Assembly: GCF_018449775.1 (NCBI RefSeq)
Contig: NZ_JAAVVB010000001.1
Coordinates: 372,001-436,000, forward strand
Reading direction: 5' to 3'
Source of the DNA: Mucilaginibacter sp. dw_454
GTDB lineage: Bacteria > Bacteroidota > Bacteroidia > Sphingobacteriales > Sphingobacteriaceae
DNA length: 64,000 nt
A program made the translations under genes and the position numbers. Shown piece after piece: positions 10,388-19,887 of this stretch (position 1 is the stretch's first letter; each line of letters opens with the position of its first letter). The notes beneath the pieces were generated by a model. It was not told the DNA's origin, ran no database searches, and saw nothing but the letters and a program-made list of their open reading frames with translations.

Positions 10388-10642
10388 ATGAAAACGTTTC
10401 AAGCCGAAATTGATGTAATGCCTAAAAAAGAAATACTTGACCCGCAAGGAAAGGCGGTGACAGGTAGCATGAAAAATTTGGGCCTTGCCGAAATTCAAAA
10501 TATCCGTATCGGCAAACACGTCTCTTTACAAATTGAAGCTGAAAGCGAAGAAGTTGCTCGCGAAAAAGTTGACTTAGCCTGTAAAAACCTTTTGGCTAAT
10601 TTAATTATGGAGAGTTATACTTTTAAACTAGAGCAGGTTTAA
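10388..10642 (+). CDS. purS: Phosphoribosylformylglycinamidine synthase, PurS subunit
   Basis: PurS is the small structural subunit that bridges PurL and PurQ in the FGAM synthase of purine synthesis. The 84-residue product has the family's two-strand plus helix pattern: FQAEIDVMPKKEILDPQGKA, then GLAEIQNIRIGKH and a C-terminal ESYTFKLEQV. Its partners purL and purQ are not in the window, so the subunit gene is detached. It converges on the HPt gene with only 3 bp between stops. Confidence 0.88.
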   Translation: MKTFQAEIDVMPKKEILDPQGKAVTGSMKNLGLAEIQNIRIGKHVSLQIEAESEEVAREKVDLACKNLLANLIMESYTFKLEQV

Positions 10643-10645
10643 GGC

Positions 10646-11017
10646 TTAGCCTTGTGCTTCTGCTTTTATTTGCTGAAGTGCAATAGCGCTGGCGTTAATT
10701 AATGTTTGCACTTGTTCAAACCTGGCAATAACGTCCACTACATCCGGCTGGCCTGATTTGCAGGCTAATTCAATTTGTTGGATTAAAGCCTGACTATTCA
10801 GCATACCAAAAAAGCCCAACGTAGCCTTCATTTTATGCGCAGCTGATGCGGCCGTGGCCCAATCCATCTTCTCGAATGCATTACTTACTTCCTGCATTGA
10901 TATAGGGGTTTGTTCCAAAAACATATCAATCGACTCAATAATAAACTCATCACTGCCATCAGCAATTTCCTGAAGGAGCGAAAGGTCAAGGTCAAGGTTG
11001 GTTAAATCGACTGCCAT
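10646..11017 (-). CDS. Stand-alone HPt phosphotransfer protein
   Basis: The 123-residue protein is a four-helix histidine phosphotransfer domain without any fused kinase. The phosphorylated His lies in SAAHKMKATLGFFGM at about residue 61, matching the AHxLKGxxxxxG pattern. Such proteins carry phosphate between hybrid kinases and response regulators; the four-PAS hybrid kinase at 21288-24122 is a possible partner, though its receiver is its own last domain. It lies 21 bp downstream of folK on the same strand and may be cotranscribed with it. Confidence 0.85.
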   Translation of the reverse strand: MAVDLTNLDLDLSLLQEIADGSDEFIIESIDMFLEQTPISMQEVSNAFEKMDWATAASAAHKMKATLGFFGMLNSQALIQQIELACKSGQPDVVDVIARFEQVQTLINASAIALQQIKAEAQG

Positions 11018-11038
11018 ATTTTAGCTTTATATCCAAAT

Positions 11039-11518
11039 TTATAATTTTTTTACAATTAAGTTATCCTTTAGATCTTTTTTGAGTTGAAGGTTAGTTTTCT
11101 TCAAAACCGGGTGAATAAAGTTGGGTGCCAGCTCAACTAAAGGGGCTAAGGTAAATGCCCGGTTTTGCAATTGCGGGTGCGGAATGCTCAGCCCCGGCGT
11201 ATCAATAATATCGTTATTGTAATATAAAATATCGATGTCAATAGTACGCGATCCCCATTTCTCCTCGCGTTTCCTTCCCATCACCTGTTCAATAGACAAT
11301 ATTTTATCCAAAATTGTTTGGGCCGATAAATCTGTTTTTACTTCCACAACCATATTCAGATAATCGGGTTCATCAACTTTACCCCATGATTGGGTTTCGT
11401 AAACAGACGAGATCCGCATATCAGGCGATACATCAAACGATATATGTAAGACGGCCTGTTGCAGGTATTCCTTTCTGTCGCCCATATTACTGCCTAAAAG
11501 CAAAAAAACGTTATTCAT
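11039..11518 (-). CDS. folK: 2-amino-4-hydroxy-6-hydroxymethyldihydropteridine diphosphokinase
   Basis: FolK pyrophosphorylates hydroxymethyl-dihydropterin in folate synthesis. The 159 residues show the standard landmarks: VFLLLGSNMGDR at the N terminus, YETQSWG, then RKREEKWGSRTIDIDILYY and IPHPQLQNRAFTLAPL. It is divergent from sppA, with 92 bp between start codons. Confidence 0.95.
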   Translation of the reverse strand: MNNVFLLLGSNMGDRKEYLQQAVLHISFDVSPDMRISSVYETQSWGKVDEPDYLNMVVEVKTDLSAQTILDKILSIEQVMGRKREEKWGSRTIDIDILYYNNDIIDTPGLSIPHPQLQNRAFTLAPLVELAPNFIHPVLKKTNLQLKKDLKDNLIVKKL

Positions 11519-11575
11519 TGTTGTAACAAATATTATAGATGGCGCTCTTAATAAATATTATCCCAAGGGTTTTAT

Positions 11576-11583
11576 TAAGTTTG
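11576..11583 (+). promoter_or_regulatory. Candidate -7 element for sppA
   Basis: TAAGTTTG matches TAnnTTTG and lies 28 bp before the sppA start. No clear TTTG at -33 was found, so confidence is modest. Confidence 0.35.
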
Positions 11584-11610
11584 CATAGATATAAATATTT
11601 ATAATAGTAA

Positions 11611-13377
11611 ATGAAGCAATTTTTCAAATTTGTGCTGGCCACTGTGGTTGGCATAATTTTATCTACCATAATTATCATCCTTGTAATTGCAGGTATAATA
11701 GCCGGCGCCAGTAGCGACAAGAGCCCGACAGTTGATGCAAACTCCATATTACACATCGAGCTAAAATACCCCATCTCAGAACGCACACCAAACAACCCAT
11801 TAGCTAACCTTAACTTTTTAGGTTTAGATGGCGATAAATCAATCGGACTAAAAGATATCCTGGCTAACATTAAGAAAGCCAAAACCGACGATAATATTAA
11901 AGGGATTTTACTGGATGAAAGCTATATGCTATCTGGCCAGGCTACTACCGAAGAGATCCGCAATGCCCTGATAGATTTCAAAAAATCAGGCAAATTTGTA
12001 ATTGCTTATGCCGAGGTTTATACCAAAGGATTTTACTACCTGGCATCTGTAGCAGATAAGGTTTACATTAACCCCAAAGGCATTTTTGAGTTTGACGGTT
12101 TTAGTTCTGAACAGATGTTCTTTAAAGGCGCGTTAGATAAACTGGGCATTGAAGCACAGGTTATTAGAGTAGGTACGTTTAAAAGCGCTGTAGAGCCTAT
12201 GATCCTGACCAAAATGAGCGATGCTAACCGTTTGCAGGTAACCTCATACCTTGGCTCTTTATATGGTCATTATTTAACCGGTATAGGCAAAGCACGTGGC
12301 ATTAACAAAGATTCGCTATTTAACTACGCTAACGAGGCGCGCATACAGCAGCCCGAGGATGCTTTGAAACTAAAAATGGTTGACGGCCTTAAATACCGCG
12401 ATGAGGTATTGGCTGAGTTGAAAACCAAATTAGGCGTTAAGCAAAAATCCAATTTAAACAGCGTTGAGATTGGCGATTATGGCAACACATCAACCGATGA
12501 TGATACCAAAGAAGTTTCTACCAACCGTATTGCTGTAGTTTATGCATCGGGCGATATTGCCAGCGGTGATGGTGACGACAATAGCATAGGTTCTGAAACT
12601 ACCTCAAAAGCATTGCGCAAAGTAAGATTGGACGACAAAGTTAAAGCTGTGGTACTGCGCGTAAACTCGCCGGGGGGTAGTTCTTTGGCAAGCGACGTGA
12701 TTTGGCGCGAGGTAATGCTGACTAAAAAAGTGAAACCGATTATTGTATCGATGGGCGATGTAGCAGCATCTGGCGGTTACTATATCTCGTGCGCTGCCGA
12801 TTCTATCTACGCGCAGCCAAATACCATTACCGGCTCGATAGGTATTTTTGCCATTTTGCCTAATATGCAGAAGCTATTTAACGACAAGTTAGGTATAACA
12901 TTCGATGATGTAAAAACCGGTCAGTATGCCGATTTGGGTAACACCAGTCGCCCGCTAACCCCGGCCGAGCATCAAATTTTGCAGAATCAGATCAATCATG
13001 GTTATGACGATTTTACAAAAGCCGTAGCGCAAGGTCGTCATAAGACACAAGCTTATATTAACAGCATTGGCCAGGGCCGGGTATGGACCGGCGAGCAAGC
13101 CCTGAAAATAGGCTTGGTTGACCGCTTGGGTAATATTGATGATGCTATTAAATCTGCAGCTAAAAAGGCTAACGTTAAAGACTACAAGCTGGTAGCTTAT
13201 CCTGAACAAAAAAGCGTGTTAAATAAACTGGGTGAAAGCTTCAGCGTGCAAATGAAAACCCGCATGCTTAAATCTGAACTGGGCGAAAACTACCCGGTTT
13301 ACGAGAAGATAAAAAGTCTGACATCCATGATGCGTACTCCGCTTGCCCGTATGGAGTATGATGTGGTGGTGAAGTAG
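11611..13377 (+). CDS. sppA: Signal peptide peptidase SppA, long (67 kDa) type
   Basis: A membrane-anchored serine protease of family S49 that degrades cleaved signal peptides. One N-terminal membrane helix (about residues 8-32) is followed by two tandem S49-like domains; the 588-residue length fits the long form. The catalytic Ser lies in SMGDVAASGGYYIS in the second domain, and the general-base Lys is expected in the first domain near VIRVGTFKSAVEP. The stop is followed directly by a complex inverted repeat (13383-13457). Confidence 0.93.
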   Translation: MKQFFKFVLATVVGIILSTIIIILVIAGIIAGASSDKSPTVDANSILHIELKYPISERTPNNPLANLNFLGLDGDKSIGLKDILANIKKAKTDDNIKGILLDESYMLSGQATTEEIRNALIDFKKSGKFVIAYAEVYTKGFYYLASVADKVYINPKGIFEFDGFSSEQMFFKGALDKLGIEAQVIRVGTFKSAVEPMILTKMSDANRLQVTSYLGSLYGHYLTGIGKARGINKDSLFNYANEARIQQPEDALKLKMVDGLKYRDEVLAELKTKLGVKQKSNLNSVEIGDYGNTSTDDDTKEVSTNRIAVVYASGDIASGDGDDNSIGSETTSKALRKVRLDDKVKAVVLRVNSPGGSSLASDVIWREVMLTKKVKPIIVSMGDVAASGGYYISCAADSIYAQPNTITGSIGIFAILPNMQKLFNDKLGITFDDVKTGQYADLGNTSRPLTPAEHQILQNQINHGYDDFTKAVAQGRHKTQAYINSIGQGRVWTGEQALKIGLVDRLGNIDDAIKSAAKKANVKDYKLVAYPEQKSVLNKLGESFSVQMKTRMLKSELGENYPVYEKIKSLTSMMRTPLARMEYDVVVK

Positions 13378-13382
13378 ATTTA

Positions 13383-13457
13383 GTCGATGGTCCATAGTCC
13401 ATGGTCGATAGTATAGCGCTAAGCAAACTATGGTCCATGGACTATCGTCTATGGACT
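13383..13457. repeat. Self-repetitive inverted repeat after sppA
   Basis: Left arm words GTCGATGG, GGTCCATAG and GTCCATGG; right arm TATGGTCCATGG and CTATCGTCTATGGAC. Each arm is a near-tandem of a roughly 8-10 bp word, and the arms are mutually complementary. Confidence 0.6.
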
Positions 13458-13513
13458 CTTTCAAAACTATGAACTAATACAAACCTTTCGTACTTTTATC
13501 ACTTATTCTATTT

Positions 13514-15187
13514 ATGGAAAATAAGACCATAGCCCGTAGACTTCGTTTGCTGTCGCAACTCATGGAACTGCATGAGGTAAACCCTTTTAAAATTAAGTCG
13601 ATTGCCAACGCTGCTTTCAATGTTGATAAATTTAATGGAAAGATCGCCGATAAAACTTTTGAAGAATTAGAGAAGATATCAGGCATAGGTAAAAGCGTAG
13701 CGGGTAAGATCATTGAGCTGGTACAAACCGGTACTATGGTCGAACTGGAAGAGATCATGGCTGCAACGCCACCGGGCGTAGTAGAAATGATGGGCATTAA
13801 AGGTATCGGCGCTAAAAAAGTGGCCGTTATCTGGCACGACATGGCTATTGAAACCGTAGGAGAGTTGTTCTACGCTTGTAACGAAAATAGGCTGATCGAA
13901 GCTAAAGGATTCGGTTTAAAAACGCAGGACGATATCCGCAAAGCCATTGAATTTAAGATGGCCAGTACAGGTAAGTTCCTGTATGCACAGGTTGAACCGG
14001 AGGCTGATAAGATCCTTGAAAAATTAAAATTTACTTTCACCAATTTCCTGATTGAGTTTGCCGGCGAATACCGCAGACTTTGTGAAATTATAAATGAGCT
14101 GGTAGTAGTAATAGGCGCCCGCGATTGCGAAATAGCCTACAACAGTATTGTTCAATCTGAATTGGTAAATGATATCAAGCCAGAAGGCGATCATATTGTT
14201 GGGGTAACCGATAACGGCTTAAAGGTTGTTATTTACGTAGTGGAGAAACGCTTTTTCTTTCAGACATTATTCAACAAAACGGGTAATGACGAGCATGTTA
14301 AAGCGGTGTTAGAACGCGGCGGAGATGATGCCGATCAACCAGAAAATGAAGAACTGATTTACCAAAAAGCCGGACTGCAATTTATAAAACCCGAGCTGCG
14401 CGAAGGTGATACCTATATTGAAAGAGCTTCAAAAAACGCGTTGCCAACGCTAATATCTTATAACGATTTACGTGGCACGCTACACAATCACAGCACCTGG
14501 AGCGATGGGGTAAACACCATCGAAGAAATGGCTGCCTATTGCAAAGATCAACTAAACCTGCAATACCTGGGTTTGTGCGATCATAGCAAGAGTGCTTTCT
14601 ATGCCAAAGGCTTGAGCATTGAACGTGTACTGCAGCAACAAGAAGAAATCGACCACTTAAACAAAAAGCTGGATGGCTTTCATGTGTTTAAAGGTATTGA
14701 ATCAGATATTTTGAACGATGGTTCGCTGGATTACCCGGATGAGATTTTGAGGAAGTTTGATTTTATAGTAGCCTCTATTCACAGTAATTTGAAAATGAGC
14801 GAAGAGAAAGCTACCGAACGTTTGATCAAAGCTGTCGAAAATCCATACACAACCATACTGGGCCATCCAACGGGTAGATTGCTACTAAGCCGTAATGGTT
14901 ATACTTTCGATTATAAAAAAGTGATAGATGCATGTGCTGCTAATGGCGTAGTGATTGAAATTAACGCCAACCCACTGCGATTAGATCTGGACTGGCGCTG
15001 GCACCAATACGCTTTGGATAAAGGTGTTTGGCTAACTATTAACCCGGATGCCCACCGTAACGAAGGCTTTTTAGATATGCACTACGGTGTTATTGTTGGC
15101 CGTAAAGGCGGCTTGTATAAGGAAAGGTGCTTAAACACGTTATCTTTACCAGAAATAACACAATTTTTTAAAGACAGGAAAAAATAA
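13514..15187 (+). CDS. polX: PolX-family protein: helix-hairpin-helix, degenerate polymerase palm, PHP phosphoesterase
   Basis: Bacterial PolX joins a family X polymerase to a PHP 3'-5' exonuclease for gap repair. Residues 1-150 hold helix-hairpin-helix motifs (KISGIGKSVAGKI, IKGIGAKK, GFGLKTQ). The palm follows (about 150-300), but its metal-binding acids look lost: where related proteins have GS..RR......DLD, this one reads AGEYRRLCEIINELVV, and the third Asp position lies in the hydrophobic GLKVVIYVV. The PHP domain (about 320-557) keeps its metal ligands (HNHSTWSDG, CDHSKSAF, ESDILNDG, ASIHS, GHPTGR, NPDAH). I expect nuclease but no polymerase activity. It heads a run with gmhA, 4 bp downstream. 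Confidence 0.88.
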   Translation: MENKTIARRLRLLSQLMELHEVNPFKIKSIANAAFNVDKFNGKIADKTFEELEKISGIGKSVAGKIIELVQTGTMVELEEIMAATPPGVVEMMGIKGIGAKKVAVIWHDMAIETVGELFYACNENRLIEAKGFGLKTQDDIRKAIEFKMASTGKFLYAQVEPEADKILEKLKFTFTNFLIEFAGEYRRLCEIINELVVVIGARDCEIAYNSIVQSELVNDIKPEGDHIVGVTDNGLKVVIYVVEKRFFFQTLFNKTGNDEHVKAVLERGGDDADQPENEELIYQKAGLQFIKPELREGDTYIERASKNALPTLISYNDLRGTLHNHSTWSDGVNTIEEMAAYCKDQLNLQYLGLCDHSKSAFYAKGLSIERVLQQQEEIDHLNKKLDGFHVFKGIESDILNDGSLDYPDEILRKFDFIVASIHSNLKMSEEKATERLIKAVENPYTTILGHPTGRLLLSRNGYTFDYKKVIDACAANGVVIEINANPLRLDLDWRWHQYALDKGVWLTINPDAHRNEGFLDMHYGVIVGRKGGLYKERCLNTLSLPEITQFFKDRKK

Positions 15188-15191
15188 GCCC

Positions 15192-15746
15192 GTGATTATT
15201 CAGCAACTTAAAGATCATCAGGATACCATACAAAAGGTTATAGACACACTAGTGCCCGACATTGAGCGCGCCTGCGATTTGATAACCTCGACACTACAAC
15301 ATGGCCATAAGGTTTTAATTGCAGGTAATGGTGGTAGTGCTGCCGATGCCCAACATTTGGCTGCCGAACTAAGTGGACGTTTTGTTAAAAACCGAAAAGC
15401 TTTGCCGGGCATAGCTTTAACTACCGACACCTCGGCACTTACGGCCATAGCTAATGATTATGGCTACGACTACGTATTTGCCCGCCAGATAGAGGCGCTT
15501 GCCCAGCCCGGCGACTTATTTATCGGCATATCAACCAGCGGTAACAGCGAGGTGGTTTTACGAGCCTTTAAAACGGCTACCGAAATGGGTTGCCAAACAT
15601 TAGGCTTGTCGGGTCGCGATGGTGGTAAAATGACTGGCCTGTGCGATCTGAATATCGTTGTTCCGGCTGATACTACCGCCCGTATCCAGGAAATGCATAT
15701 CCTGATAGGGCATATACTTTGCCAGGCCGTTGACGATCTGTATTAA
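15192..15746 (+). CDS. gmhA: Sedoheptulose 7-phosphate isomerase (SIS domain)
   Basis: GmhA converts sedoheptulose 7-phosphate to heptose 7-phosphate, opening ADP-heptose synthesis for the lipopolysaccharide core. The 184-residue protein is one SIS domain with the phosphate-binding loops AGNGGSAADAQHLAAEL and GISTSGNSEVVL. It starts at GTG 15192, 4 bp after polX, and is followed after 9 bp by the heptose adenylyltransferase gene, which supports the assignment over a generic SIS protein. Confidence 0.9.
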   Translation: MIIQQLKDHQDTIQKVIDTLVPDIERACDLITSTLQHGHKVLIAGNGGSAADAQHLAAELSGRFVKNRKALPGIALTTDTSALTAIANDYGYDYVFARQIEALAQPGDLFIGISTSGNSEVVLRAFKTATEMGCQTLGLSGRDGGKMTGLCDLNIVVPADTTARIQEMHILIGHILCQAVDDLY

Positions 15747-15755
15747 CCCAACACC

Positions 15756-16259
15756 ATGAGAACGAATTTAGAACACGCACTTTTAGATAAAATAGGCGAT
15801 TTGCCCACCATCAAAAGCAAGGTCGACTTTTGGAAAAGCGAAGGTGATAAGGTGGTTTTTACCAATGGCGTGTTTGATCTGCTACATATTGGCCATATAA
15901 CTTACATGGCAAAAGCCGCTAATTTAGGCGATAAGCTGGTGGTTGGTTTAAACGCCGATAGCTCGGTAAAACGTATCAAAGGCGAGAGTCGCCCGGTTAA
16001 TGACCAGGCAAATCGCGCCGCATTATTGGCTGCCATGTTTTTTGTAGATGCCATTGTAGTTTTTGAAGAAGATACGCCGCTTGACCTGATCAACGCCTTA
16101 ATGCCTAATATCCTGGTAAAAGGTGCCGATTATTCAATTGAAAATATTGTTGGAGGTAAAGAGGTGCTGGCCAATGGGGGCGAGGTTAAGACCATTGACC
16201 TGGTTGAAGGCTATTCATCAACCTCTATCATTAAACGCATACAAAGTCAGGGGAGCTAA
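15756..16259 (+). CDS. rfaE2: D-glycero-beta-D-manno-heptose 1-phosphate adenylyltransferase
   Basis: Activates heptose 1-phosphate with ATP. The nucleotidyltransferase signature appears as FTNGVFDLLHIGHITYM (HxGH) and the closing YSSTSIIKRI. The 167-residue length is that of the separate adenylyltransferase rather than the fused HldE, so a kinase (HldA) must be encoded elsewhere. It lies in a tight gmhA-rfaE2-glycosyltransferase run. Confidence 0.93.
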   Translation: MRTNLEHALLDKIGDLPTIKSKVDFWKSEGDKVVFTNGVFDLLHIGHITYMAKAANLGDKLVVGLNADSSVKRIKGESRPVNDQANRAALLAAMFFVDAIVVFEEDTPLDLINALMPNILVKGADYSIENIVGGKEVLANGGEVKTIDLVEGYSSTSIIKRIQSQGS

Positions 16260-16268
16260 TAACAACAG

Positions 16269-17234
16269 ATGAAGATATTGGTGATCCGTTTTAGCTCAAT
16301 GGGCGATATCATTTACACAACCCCGGTTGTGCGATGCCTTAAAAAACAGCTGCCGGATGCCGAGGTGCATTTTATTACTAAACCCGCCTTTAAGTATATC
16401 TACGATAATAATCCTTATGTCGACAAACTGCTACTGCTGAAGCCAAAATTGTCGGACACTATAGCTGATATCAAAGCTGAGGGTTACGATCACGTTGTCG
16501 ACCTACATAATAACCTGCGCACTGCCATTATTAAATTTCGGATCGGCATTCCATCATCCACCTACAAAAAACAGACTATCCGTAAATGGCTCAGTCTTAA
16601 ATTTAACTTAAAGCTGGTGCCGCCCGTGCATTTGGTTGACAGGTACATGAAAGCCGTGGCTGTGTTGGGTGTTAAGAACGATGATCAGCCCATTGATTAT
16701 TATATCAAAGCCAAATACCAGTTAGATAAACTATTGCCTGTATCGCACCAAAAGGGCTTTATTGCTTTTGTGATTGGGGCTACGCATTTTACCAAACGGA
16801 TGCCAAATCAGAAGATCATCAGCATTTGTAAAGAGCTTGATTTACCGATAGTTTTATTGGGCGGGAATGATGTTAAAGCCAATGGGGATGAAATTGCCGC
16901 TACTTTGGGAGATAAAGCCTACAACGCCTGCGGAGTTACTTCTTTGGATGAGTCTGTATTCCTCATATCAAAAGCAAACAAAATAATTGGCTTTGATACC
17001 GGCCTTACGCACATTGCCGAAGCATTTGACAGGCCGATCGTTTCAGTATGGGGCGGTACCGTGCCCGAATTGCTGGGCGTGCAGCCTTACAAAGTGAAAG
17101 AAGTATTGGTAGCCGGTGTAGAACTGGAATGTCGCCCATGTTCAAAATTTGGCTTACCTGCTTGCCCGCTTGGGCATTTTAAATGTATGAATGATATTGA
17201 CGAAAGCCAGGTCACCGCATTTGTAAATAGTTAA
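16269..17234 (+). CDS. Glycosyltransferase family 9, heptosyltransferase-like
   Basis: The 321-residue protein has the GT9 two-Rossmann fold of the WaaF/WaaC heptosyltransferases: MKILVIRFSSMGDIIYTTPV at the start, VIGATHFTKRMP at the domain junction, and the donor-binding FDTGLTHIAEAFDRPIVSVWG. Its position 9 bp behind the two heptose-activation genes suggests that it adds heptose to the lipid A core, but the exact linkage is not readable from the sequence. Confidence 0.88.
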   Translation: MKILVIRFSSMGDIIYTTPVVRCLKKQLPDAEVHFITKPAFKYIYDNNPYVDKLLLLKPKLSDTIADIKAEGYDHVVDLHNNLRTAIIKFRIGIPSSTYKKQTIRKWLSLKFNLKLVPPVHLVDRYMKAVAVLGVKNDDQPIDYYIKAKYQLDKLLPVSHQKGFIAFVIGATHFTKRMPNQKIISICKELDLPIVLLGGNDVKANGDEIAATLGDKAYNACGVTSLDESVFLISKANKIIGFDTGLTHIAEAFDRPIVSVWGGTVPELLGVQPYKVKEVLVAGVELECRPCSKFGLPACPLGHFKCMNDIDESQVTAFVNS

Positions 17235-17315
17235 TTATAATTCTGTAAAAGATTACTGGCATAGCTGTTGTTAGTAATCAGACTGGGATATCTCATTCAA
17301 TAAATATTTGCCGCT

Positions 17316-17798
17316 ATGAAAAAACTACTTTTAATACGCCACGCCAAGGCCACGCACGAACCGGGTTATGATGATTTTGAGCGCCCGCTAAAACCCAAAG
17401 GTCTGCGCGACGCAGCCATGATGGCCGGTCGATTATTGGAGCATAAAATTGTACCGCAAATATTGATAAGTAGTCCGGCGCTGCGTACGCTGGCTACGGC
17501 CGATGTGATTGCCGAGCATATGAGCCTGGCAAAACCTCATGAGGTTAAAAAGATCTACGATGCCGAACAGGATGTGCTGGTTGATGTAATTAACGAACTG
17601 GATGATAGGTTTGATTTTATAGGGCTGGTAGGCCACAACCCTGCTATAGCGCAGGTATTGTATTACTTATCAGGTCAGCCCGCAGATGTTCCGCCTGGGG
17701 CGGTAGGTTTATTAGAGTTTGATATCAAAAGTTGGAATGAGGTAAAAGAAAACGTCGGTAAGCTGGTTTTTTACGATTCGCCTAAAGACGATGCTTAA
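17316..17798 (+). CDS. sixA: SixA-type phosphohistidine phosphatase (histidine phosphatase family)
   Basis: A 160-residue member of the histidine (acid) phosphatase branch, with the RHAKA motif at residues 8-12 as phosphoacceptor and VGHNPAI near residue 108 as the second His. SixA removes phosphate from HPt histidines in E. coli; a lone HPt gene is in this window at 10646-11017, but a link is only inference. The end overlaps the convergent ispD stop by 4 bp. Confidence 0.88.
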   Translation: MKKLLLIRHAKATHEPGYDDFERPLKPKGLRDAAMMAGRLLEHKIVPQILISSPALRTLATADVIAEHMSLAKPHEVKKIYDAEQDVLVDVINELDDRFDFIGLVGHNPAIAQVLYYLSGQPADVPPGAVGLLEFDIKSWNEVKENVGKLVFYDSPKDDA

Positions 17799-18499
17799 TC
17801 AGCCTGCCTCATCAACAATTCCACAATCGCAATATCCTCCGGGAAAGTGATCTTGATGTTTTGATAGCTGCCGTTTACCAAATGGATGTTAACTCCTGTG
17901 GCTTCAACCACGCTGGCATCGTCAGTAAAACTGCTATTATATTCTTGCTCGTAAGCTTTTTTTAACTGCGCGGATTGGAAGGTTTGCGGCGTTTGCACCA
18001 GGTAAATCTCATCCCGCGTAAGCGCAACTGATGTATCGGTTTTTAGTTGACGGATGGAATCACGGCTTTTAACCGCTACCACGCCATTTCCATGCACTGC
18101 GGCACTCTGATAGGCCTCATCGATAATTTGTGCGTTGGTAAGCGGCCTTACGGCATCCTGAATAGCAATCAGGCTCTTCTCATCGCTAGAAATCAAATCC
18201 AGGCCATTCTTTACAGAATGAAAGCGGGTTTCGCCGCCGCCAACCAGTTGATGTGGAATCTCGAAATGGTGCTTTTTGCAAAGTTCTACCCAGTATTCAT
18301 GGTATGCTGTAGGTAACACCAATATTAACCCAGGTTTTGACGGGCTGTTGTAAAAAGCCAATAATGTATGCATCAAAACCGGTAATCCATTTAGTAACAA
18401 AAACTGCTTGGGAACAACGGCACCCATGCGCGTACCCGAACCTCCAGCTACAATGATGGCGTACTTAGGGATAGATGTAAGTTGTGAGGTGTGCGACAT
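17795..18499 (-). CDS. ispD: 2-C-methyl-D-erythritol 4-phosphate cytidylyltransferase
   Basis: IspD couples CTP with methylerythritol phosphate in the non-mevalonate isoprenoid pathway. The 234 residues include the nucleotide loop IVAGGSGTRMGAVVPKQFL, AIQDAVRPL and VQTPQTF, all hallmarks of the family. It overlaps sixA tail to tail. The queA gene lies upstream in the same direction, 98 bp away. Confidence 0.95.
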   Translation of the reverse strand: MSHTSQLTSIPKYAIIVAGGSGTRMGAVVPKQFLLLNGLPVLMHTLLAFYNSPSKPGLILVLPTAYHEYWVELCKKHHFEIPHQLVGGGETRFHSVKNGLDLISSDEKSLIAIQDAVRPLTNAQIIDEAYQSAAVHGNGVVAVKSRDSIRQLKTDTSVALTRDEIYLVQTPQTFQSAQLKKAYEQEYNSSFTDDASVVEATGVNIHLVNGSYQNIKITFPEDIAIVELLMRQAD

Positions 18500-18543
18500 A
18501 GACTTGCTTCGGTAAATATCTTAATAATACTGATAAACAAAAA

Positions 18544-18592
18544 ATGTGAAACCGTTTCCAGTCTCACATCTTGTATCTCACGTCTCAAATCT
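18544..18592. repeat. Repetitive TCTCA/TCTCACG words between queA and ispD
   Basis: TGTGAAAC pairs with GTCTCACA, followed by variants of the word (ATCTCACG, GTCTCAAATC). It resembles the self-repetitive elements after rho and sppA but only one arm is well developed. Confidence 0.35.
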
Positions 18593-18597
18593 AAAAA

Positions 18598-19647
18598 TTA
18601 GATAATCAGCATGGCATCGCCATAGCTGTAAAAACGATATTTTTCTTTAATAGCAACTTCGTAAGCATTCATTACGTGATCATAACCACCAAAAGCGGTA
18701 ATCATCATCAACAAAGTCGACTCTGGCGTGTGGAAGTTAGTGATCATCGAGTTGGCAATGCTAAACTCGTATGGCGGGAAGATGAATTTGCTGGTCCAAT
18801 CGTTAATTGATTTTAAACTCTTACCAGCCGATACTGCCGACTCGATAGCACGCATACTGGTAGTACCTACTGCACAAATACGGCGTTTGTTCTCAATGCC
18901 TCTGTTTACAATATCAGCTTGTTTTTGCTCAATGATGATTTGCTCTGAGTCCATTTTGTGTTTGGTCAGATCTTCAACCTCCACCGGGCGGAAAGTACCT
19001 AAACCAACGTGCAACGTAACTTCAGCAAATTCAACGCCTTTCAATTCAAGTCGTTTCATTAGCTCACGGCTAAAGTGTAAGCCTGCGGTAGGGGCGGCAA
19101 CTGCACCTTCGTGTTTAGCAAAAATGGTTTGGTAACGCTCTTTATCTTCGGCAGTAGCTTTACGTTTAATGTATTTTGGCAGTGGTGTTTCGCCCAGGAT
19201 CTCCACGTTACGGCGAAATTCCTCATCAGTACCATCAAATAAGAAACGAATAGTACGTCCACGTGATGTAGTATTGTCCACAACCTCGGCAATTAACAAA
19301 TCGTCATCGCCAAAATATAATTTATTACCTACACGTATTTTACGTGCCGGGTCAACCAATACGTCCCATAAACGAAGTTCTTTGTTTAGCTCGCGCAGCA
19401 AAAATACTTCAATGGTAGCGCCGGTTTTTTCTTTATTACCGTACATGCGTGCCGGGAATACTTTGGTGTTATTAAGGATCATTACATCCTTATCGTCAAA
19501 ATAGTCCAGTACGTCTTTAAATACTTTATGTTCAATCTTTCCGGAGTCTTTATGTAACACCATTAAGCGCGACTCGTCGCGAGCGGCAGATGGGCTGTGG
19601 GCAATTAGTGACTCTGGTAAATTGAATTTAAATTGAGATAATTTCAT
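18598..19647 (-). CDS. queA: tRNA preQ1(34) S-adenosylmethionine ribosyltransferase-isomerase
   Basis: QueA moves the ribosyl part of S-adenosylmethionine onto preQ1 in tRNA to give epoxyqueuosine. The 349-residue protein is full length: [20 protein letters not shown] at the start, then [25 protein letters not shown] and the closing [13 protein letters not shown]. Other queuosine genes are not in the window. Confidence 0.96.
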   Translation of the reverse strand: MKLSQFKFNLPESLIAHSPSAARDESRLMVLHKDSGKIEHKVFKDVLDYFDDKDVMILNNTKVFPARMYGNKEKTGATIEVFLLRELNKELRLWDVLVDPARKIRVGNKLYFGDDDLLIAEVVDNTTSRGRTIRFLFDGTDEEFRRNVEILGETPLPKYIKRKATAEDKERYQTIFAKHEGAVAAPTAGLHFSRELMKRLELKGVEFAEVTLHVGLGTFRPVEVEDLTKHKMDSEQIIIEQKQADIVNRGIENKRRICAVGTTSMRAIESAVSAGKSLKSINDWTSKFIFPPYEFSIANSMITNFHTPESTLLMMITAFGGYDHVMNAYEVAIKEKYRFYSYGDAMLII

Positions 19648-19673
19648 GCTTGTGTATATGAATTTTCAGGGCG

Positions 19674-19681
19674 CAAATGTA
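19674..19681 (-). promoter_or_regulatory. Candidate -7 element for queA
   Basis: Reading leftward the bases give TACATTTG, an exact TAnnTTTG, 27 bp before the queA start. The -33 box is not clear. Confidence 0.4.
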
Positions 19682-19887
19682 CTAATATAATTAGGGATTC
19701 CACCGATTATATTTGATGATTACACCGATATGTTATTTGCTTTTGTTGATTTAGGCAAACTTATTAGGTTTATTAATTTGTTGCTGTAACTTAACTGCAA
19801 TATAAACATCTAAGATTATATAACACCAAAATTCTAAATGAGTTTGAAATCTGTGAAATCAATTAAAAATCAGTGTAATTAAGATCA

